DNA from: JAGOEF01 sp964511665
GTDB lineage: Bacteria; Bacteroidota; Bacteroidia; Bacteroidales; ML635J-15
Length of the DNA: 7,964 nt
NCBI GenBank assembly: GCA_964511665.1
Contig: CAZEHA010000085.1
Span: forward strand, 1-7,964
Direction: 5' to 3'
In this document: in pieces, positions 1-6,831 of the stretch
Numbering within the stretch: the first letter of the stretch is position 1
Layout of the letters: the number at the start of each line of letters is the position of its first letter
The notes under the pieces: generated by a model
The model's database searches: none
What the model saw: the letters and a program-made list of their open reading frames with translations, nothing else
Told to the model about the DNA's origin: nothing
Position numbers and translations under genes: made by a program

Positions 1-151
1 AACGATTTCAATTAAGAATACAAAAAAGTGGTCTAAGGAATGGGGAGTAGTTTAGATTGCTTCCGCTTTTATTTATTTTAACGTATTTTTGTCATCACAG
101 TAAGAAACTACAAAACCGGAGTTGTCTAATAACTATATTACAGATAATTAG
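1..151. other. Left-edge intergenic region; possible tail of an upstream gene
   Basis: No gene can be supported here. One rightward frame is open from the window edge to a TAG at 53-55 and would give a 17-residue C-terminus ending in KEWGVV. It could be the end of an upstream gene cut off by the window, but 17 residues are too few to judge. The other two forward frames close at 13-15 and 48-50. The rest looks like leader and promoter DNA for the prenyltransferase at 152. Confidence 0.3.
84..91 (+). promoter_or_regulatory. Candidate Bacteroidota -7 box for the prenyltransferase gene
   Basis: TATTTTTG matches the Bacteroidota sigma-ABfr -7 consensus TAnnTTTG exactly. A TTG at 57-59 could serve as the -33 element, although its 24-nt spacing is somewhat longer than usual. 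Transcription would start near 97-99 and leave a leader of about 54 nt before the TTG start codon. The motif is short and T-rich, so chance matches are possible. Confidence 0.4.
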
Positions 152-1033
152 TTGCGAAATACAGTACATAGTTTTTTTTCGCTGGTAAAATTCAGCCACA
201 CAGTTTTTGCGATGCCTTTTGCTTTGCTCGCTTTCTTTGCAGCAACACACTACTACTCATATACTTTCGAATGGATTAAGCTAGTATTGATATTGATATG
301 CATGGTACTGGCACGTAATGCTGCAATGGCTTTCAACCGATATATCGACAGGCACTTCGACCTGAAAAATCCGCGCACCAGACTACGAGAAATTCCTAAC
401 GGCATAATTAAAACAAAAACGGCCTTGTATTTCGTTGTTATCAACAGTGTATTATTTGTAGTGGCTTCGGGCTTTATCAACACACTTTGCCTGATACTAT
501 CGCCACTTGCACTGCTGCTGATTTTGGGCTATAGTTTCACCAAGCGCTTCACATCATTATCGCATTTAGTTTTGGGATTGGCATTGTCGGCAGCTCCATT
601 TGGAGCATTTATAGCAGTTGCAGGTGAAGTGCGAAGTATGGCTGTGTTTATATCGGGAGCAGTATGGTTGTGGGTTGCGGGGTTCGACATAATATATTCA
701 TTACAGGATGAAAAATTCGACCGTGAAAACCATTTATTTTCTATTCCAGTTTCGATGGGAGGAAAAACATCACTTATAGTTGCTCAACTATTGCATTTTT
801 TTAGTGCCGCATTGGTCGTGTCTATTGCAATTGTGTTTAATCTTAGTATTATATACTACATAGGAGCTGCTGTATTTATTGCTATGATTATATGGCAACA
901 CATATTGGTTTACGGTAATAATCACAAACACATAGGGCTTGCGTTTGGAACTGCCAATGGAATCGCCTCAATTATTTTCGGGGTTTGCGGCATTACCGAC
1001 TTCTTGATGTACTCAACGCACTACACCATATAG
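152..1033 (+). CDS. mqnP: UbiA-like polyprenyltransferase (MqnP type)
   Basis: This integral membrane enzyme of the UbiA superfamily transfers a polyprenyl chain to an aromatic ring. The N-terminus (SLVKFSHTVFAMPFALLAFF, residues 10-29) resembles the UbiA-like/MqnP branch. That family prenylates the naphthoate intermediate of the futalosine menaquinone pathway, where 4-hydroxybenzoate prenyltransferase is the usual alternative annotation. The first Mg-diphosphate motif is N62-x3-D66-x3-D70 (NRYIDRHFD), followed by the conserved KNPRTR stretch. The second is D179-x2-Y182-x3-D186-x3-D190. Most of the rest is hydrophobic helices. The 293 aa is normal for the family. The start is TTG at 152: a TAG at 149-151 directly precedes it in frame, and the next ATG (residue 21) would remove part of the first conserved helix. 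Its 3' end overlaps the convergent VTT-domain gene. The family is clear, but the exact substrate is inferred because no other mqn or men gene is in view. Confidence 0.85.
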   Translation: MRNTVHSFFSLVKFSHTVFAMPFALLAFFAATHYYSYTFEWIKLVLILICMVLARNAAMAFNRYIDRHFDLKNPRTRLREIPNGIIKTKTALYFVVINSVLFVVASGFINTLCLILSPLALLLILGYSFTKRFTSLSHLVLGLALSAAPFGAFIAVAGEVRSMAVFISGAVWLWVAGFDIIYSLQDEKFDRENHLFSIPVSMGGKTSLIVAQLLHFFSAALVVSIAIVFNLSIIYYIGAAVFIAMIIWQHILVYGNNHKHIGLAFGTANGIASIIFGVCGITDFLMYSTHYTI

Positions 1034-1639
1034 CACCAGTGCATAAATAAAAAAACGTGCGATTCTGAATATGCCAAGATACAGCAATCGCGTAAAAGGA
1101 TACTTCAACACACCCGACAACATGCAAATGGTTGCGTATGGTAATGGCAACAGCGCAGCAATTACAATAAATATTCCACCCCATTTTCTAATCTTATGAA
1201 CATGTTCACGATACCGGTCTTCGAGGTACATCTTTATTCGTTTAATGTTACGCAATCGTCTTCCGATGCCATAAGCCGTAAGTCCTCCTAAATAAGAGAT
1301 TATTGCCAATACTCCTACCATGAGATATGGGTACTGAAATGCTTTTACCCATAGAATAAAAAAATCGGGGGGAATTAATCCCAATATCGTTTCAGAAGAA
1401 TAAAATATGAGGAGTACAAACAATGTTGAGTAATTATCAACAATATATGTTGCTATTGTTTCTATGTCGAAAAAATAGTTCAACAACAAAACCAATGCAA
1501 TAAAGGCGCCTGCAATTATAAGTATGCTACGGTAATTATTCTTAAAAAAACGATATAAACCAACTTTCTTATTATACCGGTGGTATATGCCCAGTTTTTC
1601 TAAAAAAGTCTTTTGTCGCTTCTTGCCGTTCGTTTTCAT
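1013..1639 (-). CDS. VTT/DedA-like (SNARE-associated) small membrane protein
   Basis: This 208-aa inner-membrane protein resembles the VTT/DedA/YqaA superfamily. Members in other bacteria act in membrane lipid handling, such as undecaprenyl-phosphate or phospholipid flipping, and in membrane homeostasis; the role of this protein is not known. The basic N-terminal tail (residues 1-37) is followed by a membrane helix at about 38-57. The re-entrant region contains E83 and GLIPPDFF (87-94), the E...P..P pattern of the family. Next come a glycine-rich helix (GGLTAYGIGRR, 118-128), an amphipathic charged stretch (129-152), and W153-G-G with LPLPYATICMLSG (164-176), the second conserved re-entrant loop. 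The ATG at 1639 fits because the preceding bases contain no in-frame alternative start. The last 21 bp overlap the end of the prenyltransferase on the other strand. It is transcribed divergently from the OmpA-family gene. Confidence 0.75.
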   Translation of the reverse strand: MKTNGKKRQKTFLEKLGIYHRYNKKVGLYRFFKNNYRSILIIAGAFIALVLLLNYFFDIETIATYIVDNYSTLFVLLIFYSSETILGLIPPDFFILWVKAFQYPYLMVGVLAIISYLGGLTAYGIGRRLRNIKRIKMYLEDRYREHVHKIRKWGGIFIVIAALLPLPYATICMLSGVLKYPFTRLLYLGIFRIARFFIYALVLYGVVR

Positions 1640-1646
1640 ATCATCG

Positions 1647-1654
1647 CAAAAATA
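1647..1654 (-). promoter_or_regulatory. Candidate -7 box for the VTT-domain gene
   Basis: Read on the minus strand these bases are TATTTTTG, an exact TAnnTTTG match. The last G is only 8 bases before the ATG (1639), so transcription would begin at or within a few bases of the start codon and give an almost leaderless mRNA. No convincing -33 TTG is seen at normal spacing, so this is a weak call. Confidence 0.3.
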
Positions 1655-1722
1655 ATTCTTTTAAGTTCACTTTTAAGGCATATTTATTGAATAAAAAAAT
1701 ATTTCATAAAACCGCAAAATTA

Positions 1723-1730
1723 TATCTTTG
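1723..1730 (+). promoter_or_regulatory. Candidate -7 box for the OmpA-family gene
   Basis: TATCTTTG matches TAnnTTTG exactly. TTTC at 1702-1705, with 17-nt spacing, is a partial -33 element. The predicted transcription start near 1736-1738 leaves a leader of about 10-12 nt before the ATG at 1748, which has no Shine-Dalgarno sequence. Short leaders of this kind are common in Bacteroidota. Confidence 0.55.
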
Positions 1731-1747
1731 TTCAATACGTTTTAAAC

Positions 1748-3796
1748 ATGATGAACCGCGAAAAAAAATATATTTTGATACTGCCGGTACTGTTGTTATT
1801 ACCGCTGTATTTATTTCCGCAGTTTGTCGATTCCTATTGCAACGAGATAGATTCAAAAAAAGCGGTCAAATATTTTGAAACGGGGTTAAAACTGTTGAAC
1901 AGCGGGAAACAAAATGAAGCAATCGATAATTTCACCAAAGCCCTCGACGAAGACGACACTTTTACCGAAGCATGGCTGGTAATGGCTGAGATATATAATC
2001 ACCGTCTTTCTCAGTCGGTCGATTCGAAAAATCAAAAAATGAACTATTCACTCTATAAACGATGTCTGCAAAAGGTTGTTGAAACCTGTCCAACATTCGA
2101 TAATTATCGGGTGAACTACATCTTGGGTATGATGTTTTTTGAAGAAGACGATTTAAAAAATGCACAGAAATACCTCACAACATTTGTAAACAATGGCGAC
2201 CGTAAAGCAAGCGAGTACGATAATGCCAAGGCAAAACTCAGCTATATAGGCAATTATTTCGAGTTGATAAGAAATCCTGTGCCCTTTCAGCCTAAACCTC
2301 TCGAGGGAGTATGCTCTGTCAACGACGATTATCTGCCTTTGATATCTCCCGACGGAAGCATTGCCTTCTATACACATGCCTACATGAAAAGCGACATTTC
2401 TACTATTTATGGTGATAAATATACCGAAGAATTTACTGCAGCACAGCGAATAGAATCGAAAGACATCGACGAGCGGTATTCAAAAGGGAAGGCCATGCCC
2501 TACCCTTTCAACACAGGGAAAAATCAGGGAGCAGTTAGTATTTCTATCGATAACAGTACCCTGTATATAACTATTTGCGAGTTTGTGAGCCGCGACTACG
2601 ACAACTGCGATATATTTGTTGCGCAACGTAAAGGTAGTGAGTGGTCAGATCTGCGAAGTTTGGGACCCAACATCAACGGACTATATTCATGGGAAAGTCA
2701 GCCATCGATTAGTGCCGACGGAAATATACTTTATTTTGCAAGTATCAGACCCGGCAATGTAGGTTGGGACGAAAGAAACCCCACCAGCGATATCTGGTTT
2801 AGCAAAAAGGACGAAAACGGAGTATGGCAAAAGGCTGAAAATATGGGGCCTACAATCAATACTCCAGGCAACGAAAAATCACCTTTTATTCATTCCGATA
2901 GCCAAACATTGTATTTTTCATCCGATGGTCACCCCGGATTGGGAGGTTACGACATTTTCTTCAGCAAATATAGAAACAATGCTTGGTCGCAACCTCAAAA
3001 CATTGGTTACCCAATAAATACACGCGACAACGATTTGGGTTTTATTGTTAGTACCAATGGTCAACGTGCCTATTTTTCGTCGAATAAATTCGATGGTTAT
3101 GGTGGCTGGGATATTTATTATATTGATTTGTATGAAGAAGCCCGCCCCGAACAGGTGATGTTTGTAAAAGGCCAGCTTGTTGATGAAGCCGGGGCTGCTC
3201 TAACCGATGCCAGTGTTGAAGTAAAAAACCTGACCACCAAAGAAGTTACCCAAGGCTTGGTCGATTCGGAAACAGGGCATTATGCAGTGGCTGTTACCAT
3301 TACCGAAGAAAAGAAAGACGATGATTATTTGATGGTGGTAAAAAAAGAGGGTTATAGCTTTACATCGTTCTATATAGAAAATGCTTTAGAACCCGAACAG
3401 GAGTTTATCGAGATTAAAACCGTTGATTTCGAAGTGAAACCAATAGAACCGGGCATCGCCGTAAAAATAAACGACATCAATTATGCATTTGCTTCCGCCG
3501 AACTTAGCAAAGAAAGCATGCAGGTGCTCGACCATTTTATTGAATTTTTGAATGACAACCGTACGGTTCGCTTCGAAATACGAGGCCATACCGACGATGT
3601 GGGCGAAGACATTACCAATTTGCGACTGTCGGATGCACGTGCAAAAACAGTATATAACTATTTACTGAAAAATGGTATTTCGGCATCGCGCATGACCTAC
3701 AAAGGATATGGCGAGTCGCTGCCACTTGTTCCCAACAATTCGGAGGCCAACAGAGCCTTGAACCGACGGACAGAGTTCTTCATCATCAACAAATAA
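1748..3796 (+). CDS. OmpA-family protein with TPR, PD40 propeller and CRD domains (PorE-like)
   Basis: This 682-aa exported protein probably sits in the periplasm or outer membrane, bound to peptidoglycan. A basic start (residues 1-7) and a hydrophobic stretch (8-24) act as a signal peptide. There is no clear lipobox, since the first Cys (31) follows VDSY. Residues about 35-170 are TPR-like, for example SGKQNEAIDNFTKALDEDD. Residues about 195-465 hold PD40/WD40-like blades such as PSISADGNILYFAS (319-332), SPFIHSDSQTLYFSSDG (378-394) and LGFIVSTNGQRAYFSSN (430-446). Residues 473 to about 550 form a carboxypeptidase-regulatory-like domain, and 572-682 an OmpA C-terminal domain. In the last, D616 of GHTDD and R631 of LSDARA are 15 residues apart, as are the two diaminopimelate-binding residues of OmpA. 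From memory, Porphyromonas gingivalis PorE (PG1058), a type IX secretion component, has these four domains in this order and a similar length. Many Bacteroidota carry several such paralogues, so PorE identity is only a hypothesis. Two ATGs in tandem (1748, 1751) could start it. Confidence 0.88.
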   Translation: MMNREKKYILILPVLLLLPLYLFPQFVDSYCNEIDSKKAVKYFETGLKLLNSGKQNEAIDNFTKALDEDDTFTEAWLVMAEIYNHRLSQSVDSKNQKMNYSLYKRCLQKVVETCPTFDNYRVNYILGMMFFEEDDLKNAQKYLTTFVNNGDRKASEYDNAKAKLSYIGNYFELIRNPVPFQPKPLEGVCSVNDDYLPLISPDGSIAFYTHAYMKSDISTIYGDKYTEEFTAAQRIESKDIDERYSKGKAMPYPFNTGKNQGAVSISIDNSTLYITICEFVSRDYDNCDIFVAQRKGSEWSDLRSLGPNINGLYSWESQPSISADGNILYFASIRPGNVGWDERNPTSDIWFSKKDENGVWQKAENMGPTINTPGNEKSPFIHSDSQTLYFSSDGHPGLGGYDIFFSKYRNNAWSQPQNIGYPINTRDNDLGFIVSTNGQRAYFSSNKFDGYGGWDIYYIDLYEEARPEQVMFVKGQLVDEAGAALTDASVEVKNLTTKEVTQGLVDSETGHYAVAVTITEEKKDDDYLMVVKKEGYSFTSFYIENALEPEQEFIEIKTVDFEVKPIEPGIAVKINDINYAFASAELSKESMQVLDHFIEFLNDNRTVRFEIRGHTDDVGEDITNLRLSDARAKTVYNYLLKNGISASRMTYKGYGESLPLVPNNSEANRALNRRTEFFIINK

Positions 3797-3818
3797 ATCG
3801 ATTTGCCATCGATTTATT
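3792..3818. terminator. Hairpin at the end of the OmpA-family gene
   Basis: AATAAATCGAT (3792-3802) and ATCGATTTATT (3808-3818) are perfect inverted repeats of 11 bp around a 5-nt loop, TTGCC. The gene's TAA stop (3794-3796) lies inside the left arm. The stem is AT-rich and is followed by A's rather than T's on the plus strand. It is therefore not a textbook intrinsic terminator, and it may instead protect the 3' end or attenuate read-through to the permease gene. Confidence 0.45.
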
Positions 3819-3828
3819 AAAAACCACC

Positions 3829-3839
3829 TAGCCGGGCTA
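3829..3839. other. Small perfect palindrome before the permease gene
   Basis: TAGCC-G-GGCTA is a perfect 11-bp inverted repeat with a single central base, about 37 bp ahead of the permease ATG. It is GC-rich against its surroundings. It could be a protein-binding half-site pair, but nothing else supports that and chance is possible. Confidence 0.2.
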
Positions 3840-3875
3840 TGAATTGTCGTATTTCTATTGTACATTTACCCAACA

Positions 3876-5120
3876 ATGAAAACCGAGTTTTTCATAGCAA
3901 GAAAAATGCTTTATGGCCAGAAACACGGGCAGACTTTCAGCCGCCCCGTAGTGCGTATTGCCATAGCGGGAATAGCGATAGGCATGGTAGTAATGTTGCT
4001 TGCAGTGGCTATAGTTACAGGGTTTAAAAAAGAAATCAGCAACAAAGTTATTGGTTTCGGTTCTCACATTAGAGTAATTAATTACGACACCAACAGCTCG
4101 TACGAAACCAAACCGGTACATATTATTCAACCATGGTTTTCGGAAGTAATGGCAATACCCGGGGTGCAACACATTCAGAAATTCTCAACCAAAGCAGGTA
4201 TTTTTAAAACCGACTATTATCTTCAAGGCATTGTGCTAAAAGGTGTTGATAGTGAATTTGATTTTAGTTTTTTTGAGCAATATCTTATTGAAGGATTATT
4301 GCCTCAAATATCTGATACCGGTCGCAGCAACGACATATTAATATCGAAATACTTAGCTGACATATTACAAATAAAAACCGGAGATAAAGTTTCCAGTTAT
4401 TTTATTCAGGATCCGCCTCGTATGCGTAAGTTTACGGTAAGCGGCATTTACGACACACAGTTCGAGGAACTCGACAAGCTGTTTGTGTTGGCCGATGCCC
4501 GACACATTCAAAAACTAAACGACTGGTCAGAATCACAGGTTACCGGATTCGAGATTATCATCGATGAGTTGAAAAATCTTGACCGTATCAGTAAAAGAGT
4601 GAGGCAGATCGTTGAAAATAATCCTGACAAAAACGGCAACTTCCTAAAGGTAAGCGACATAAAAGAAGACTATCCCGAAATATTCAATTGGCTGAAACTT
4701 CTCGACATGAATGTGTGGGTTTTGCTTATTCTGATGGTTTCGGTGGCGGGGTTCAACATGGTGAGTGGACTTTTAGTAATTATTCTCGAAAGAGTAAATA
4801 TGATTGGGATACTAAAGAGTTTAGGAAGCGAAAATACAAGTTTGAGAAAACTGTTTCTCGTTTACGCCTCAATGCTAATCGGTCGCGGTATGTTTTGGGG
4901 AAACCTGATAGGGATAGTGCTTTGTTTGTTGCAATATTACTTCAAAATCATCAGCCTTGATGCAGCCTCATATTATGTAGAATACGTACCAGTAAACATC
5001 AACATACTGCAGATTGTGTTGTTGAATGTGGGCACCCTTCTCGTTACTATTCTTATGATGATGCTACCCTCCTATCTTATTGCCAGAGTTAGTCCTTCAG
5101 AAGCAATTCGTTTTAACTAA
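3876..5120 (+). CDS. ABC transporter permease, LolC/LolE (FtsX/MacB-like) type
   Basis: This 414-aa inner-membrane permease has the LolCE/MacB layout: one N-terminal helix, a large periplasmic domain and three C-terminal helices. Helix 1 is at about residues 24-49 (VVRIAIAGIAIGMVVMLLAV) and ends in TGFKKEI. The periplasmic domain runs from about 50 to 270. Helices 2-4 are at about 275-300, 326-352 and 378-402. Between helices 2 and 3 lies the FtsX-family coupling segment ILERVNMIGILKSLGS, which contacts the ATPase, and the C-terminus ends in the usual PSEAIRFN. LolC/E proteins extract lipoproteins from the inner membrane together with the ATPase LolD, but no ATPase gene is present in this window. 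I chose the ATG at 3876. A TTG six codons upstream (3858) is also in frame but would add unconserved MYIYPT. The PrsW gene follows after 10 nt, so the two are probably co-transcribed. The substrate is inferred only. Confidence 0.85.
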   Translation: MKTEFFIARKMLYGQKHGQTFSRPVVRIAIAGIAIGMVVMLLAVAIVTGFKKEISNKVIGFGSHIRVINYDTNSSYETKPVHIIQPWFSEVMAIPGVQHIQKFSTKAGIFKTDYYLQGIVLKGVDSEFDFSFFEQYLIEGLLPQISDTGRSNDILISKYLADILQIKTGDKVSSYFIQDPPRMRKFTVSGIYDTQFEELDKLFVLADARHIQKLNDWSESQVTGFEIIIDELKNLDRISKRVRQIVENNPDKNGNFLKVSDIKEDYPEIFNWLKLLDMNVWVLLILMVSVAGFNMVSGLLVIILERVNMIGILKSLGSENTSLRKLFLVYASMLIGRGMFWGNLIGIVLCLLQYYFKIISLDAASYYVEYVPVNINILQIVLLNVGTLLVTILMMMLPSYLIARVSPSEAIRFN

Positions 5121-5130
5121 ATCTAATACC

Positions 5131-5901
5131 ATGACAACCCCACTACTCATTTCGATTGCACCGGTGCTCATGATTCTGCTGTATATTTACTATCGCGACA
5201 AGCACGAAAAAGAGCCAATAAAAATGCTTATTCTCAGTGTTTTATTTGGTGCCCTCGCCGTTATTCCGATTCTCATTCTCGAAATCATTCTTTCGATACC
5301 GGCTGCCTGGATGGCCGGATATATGAAAGCAGGCTGGGAAGCTTTTGTGGTGGCCGCGTTTTCGGAAGAATTGTTTAAGTTTTTAGTAATCATGATTTTT
5401 ATTTGGCGTAGCAAACACTTCAACGAACCTTTCGACGGCATTGTGTATGCGGTGTATGTTTCGTTAGGGTTTGCTCTGGTCGAAAACATACTGTATGTTA
5501 TTGAGGGCGGAGCCACAGTAGCGCTGCTTAGGGCAATTACTGCCGTACCCGCACATGCCATTTTTGGCATTGGCATGGGGTATTACCTTGGCCTGGCTAA
5601 ATACCAGCCTGCTAAGCGAAGCCGCTATATTTCGATGGCGTTGTTGTTCCCAATTTTGTTGCACGGTGTCTACGATTTCATCCTAATGTCGGAAATGCCT
5701 TTTTACATAATCCTGTTTTTTGCGTTTGTCATCGGTCTGTATATATTTGCTTTTCGGCATTTAAAAAAGATGTCGGTATATTCGGGAAAAATACTCAGCG
5801 AAGAAACAGAGAACTCATCTGCATCCTTAATAGATGAAGTAACAGATATGCCTCCCGTTGAGAACAAACCTGTTGATAACACTCGAGGATTCGATTTATA
5901 A
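5131..5901 (+). CDS. PrsW-family glutamic intramembrane protease
   Basis: This 256-aa polytopic membrane protein matches the PrsW family (related to the CAAX-protease/ABI superfamily). In Bacillus subtilis, PrsW makes the site-1 cut in the anti-sigma factor RsiW. The family motifs are visible: E79-E80-x2-K83 (SEELFK), F114-x3-E118 with Y122 (GFALVENILY), H142 (VPAHAIFGIGMGY) and H178-x3-D182 (LLHGVYDF). The K27-E-P motif after the first helix (DKHEKEPIKML) is also typical. A hydrophilic, acidic tail of about 30 residues follows the last helix. I start it at the ATG at 5131, which puts a membrane helix right at the N-terminus; an in-frame TTG at 5080 lies inside the permease gene and would add a non-hydrophobic leader. 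It sits 10 nt after the permease and 12 nt before the ferredoxin-nitroreductase gene. No anti-sigma factor is nearby, so its target is unknown. Confidence 0.87.
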   Translation: MTTPLLISIAPVLMILLYIYYRDKHEKEPIKMLILSVLFGALAVIPILILEIILSIPAAWMAGYMKAGWEAFVVAAFSEELFKFLVIMIFIWRSKHFNEPFDGIVYAVYVSLGFALVENILYVIEGGATVALLRAITAVPAHAIFGIGMGYYLGLAKYQPAKRSRYISMALLFPILLHGVYDFILMSEMPFYIILFFAFVIGLYIFAFRHLKKMSVYSGKILSEETENSSASLIDEVTDMPPVENKPVDNTRGFDL

Positions 5902-5913
5902 AAAGCTTGAATC

Positions 5914-6831
5914 ATGGCTATACCAACTTCGAGAACCCAAGTTTCGGCACAAATCGACATCGATATTGAAAAATGCACAGGCTGTGGTTTGTGTGTGTCG
6001 GTATGTAAAGATTTTAGCCTGGAACTAGCCAACGAAAAAGCCCGGGTAACAACAAATCCTATTTTTGGGTGCATTGCATGCGGACATTGTATGGCTATCT
6101 GCCCCGAAGATGCGATTCGCATTACGGGACGAGAAATGTCACCCAACGATGTATTCAAATTACCGGCCAACAACGAATGCAGCAACTACAACAGTCTGTT
6201 GTATTTAATGCAAAAAAGGCGTAGTATACGCGAATTTACCGACGAAGAAGTTTCGCAAGAAAACATTGATGCGATAATAGAGTTCGCCAAAACTGCTCCT
6301 ATGGGTTTACCTCCATCGGATGTACACGTATTGGTATTCAATGGTAAAGAAAAAGTTTCAGCTTTTTCACACGACTTCTGCAAACATCTCGAAAGTATGA
6401 AGTGGTTTGTTTCTGGATGGTTTCTTGCGCTTATGCGTCCATTTTGGGGAAAAGAAAACGACAGAATGTTTCGAAATTTTGTTCGCCCTGTGTTCAGAAT
6501 TTACATAAATGGTATGAGGCAGGGTAAAAATTACTTAAGCTACGATGCTCCATTGATGTTTTACTTTTACGGTTCCCCGTATAGCGACCCTGCCGATCCT
6601 ATTGTTGCCTGCACATATGCCATGCAGGCAGCTGAAGCACAGGGTCTGGGAAGTTGTATGTTGGGAGCCATACACCCCTTGATGCAAAACGGTAGATCGG
6701 CTGCAGCACTGCGCAAAAAATACGGAATACTAAATAAAAGCCGTGAAGGACTCTTTCTTATTGTTGGGCACAGTGCTGTGAAATACCGCAAATCGATAAA
6801 GCGCAGCTTTGCCTGCGTTAGTTATTGCTAA
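5914..6831 (+). CDS. 2x[4Fe-4S] ferredoxin-nitroreductase fusion protein
   Basis: This 305-aa cytoplasmic redox protein has two modules. Residues 12-72 form a bacterial ferredoxin with two [4Fe-4S] motifs: C21-x2-C24-x2-C27-x3-C31 and C53-x2-C56-x2-C59-x3-C63-P. Residues about 96-290 form an FMN-dependent nitroreductase domain. It has the FMN-phosphate motif R102-R-S-I-R106 (KRRSIREFTDEEV), the ETAP-like segment AKTAPMGLPPSD, and the late signature AAEAQGLGSCMLGAI. An extra basic/aromatic helical insert around 150-205 (KWFVSGWFLALMRPFWG) is not in small nitroreductases. Such fusions occur in anaerobes, where the clusters are thought to pass single electrons from ferredoxin to the flavin; the physiological substrate is not known. 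The gene lies 12 nt after the PrsW gene, probably as the last gene of that operon. Its TAA stop overlaps the TAG stop of the convergent nitroreductase. Confidence 0.88.
   Translation: MAIPTSRTQVSAQIDIDIEKCTGCGLCVSVCKDFSLELANEKARVTTNPIFGCIACGHCMAICPEDAIRITGREMSPNDVFKLPANNECSNYNSLLYLMQKRRSIREFTDEEVSQENIDAIIEFAKTAPMGLPPSDVHVLVFNGKEKVSAFSHDFCKHLESMKWFVSGWFLALMRPFWGKENDRMFRNFVRPVFRIYINGMRQGKNYLSYDAPLMFYFYGSPYSDPADPIVACTYAMQAAEAQGLGSCMLGAIHPLMQNGRSAAALRKKYGILNKSREGLFLIVGHSAVKYRKSIKRSFACVSYC

Noticed and set aside
3792..3818. Confident Rho-independent terminator
   Set aside because: The stem is perfect but AT-rich and lacks a downstream T-run on the plus strand, so it is kept only as a moderate call.
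3858..3875. Upstream TTG start for the permease
   Set aside because: It would add MYIYPT, and the ATG at 3876 gives the usual compact N-terminus (MKTEFFIARK) of this family.
5080..5130. Upstream TTG start for the PrsW gene inside the permease gene
   Set aside because: It would overlap the permease by 41 bp and add a polar leader, whereas the ATG at 5131 begins directly with the first membrane helix.
5190..5576. 128-codon open frame on the minus strand
   Set aside because: It is antisense to the motif-bearing part of the PrsW gene, and its product is low-complexity without a recognisable family.
5703..6185. 160-codon open frame on the minus strand
   Set aside because: It lies across the PrsW end and the ferredoxin domain, both with clear conserved motifs. 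Its translation shows no recognisable domain.
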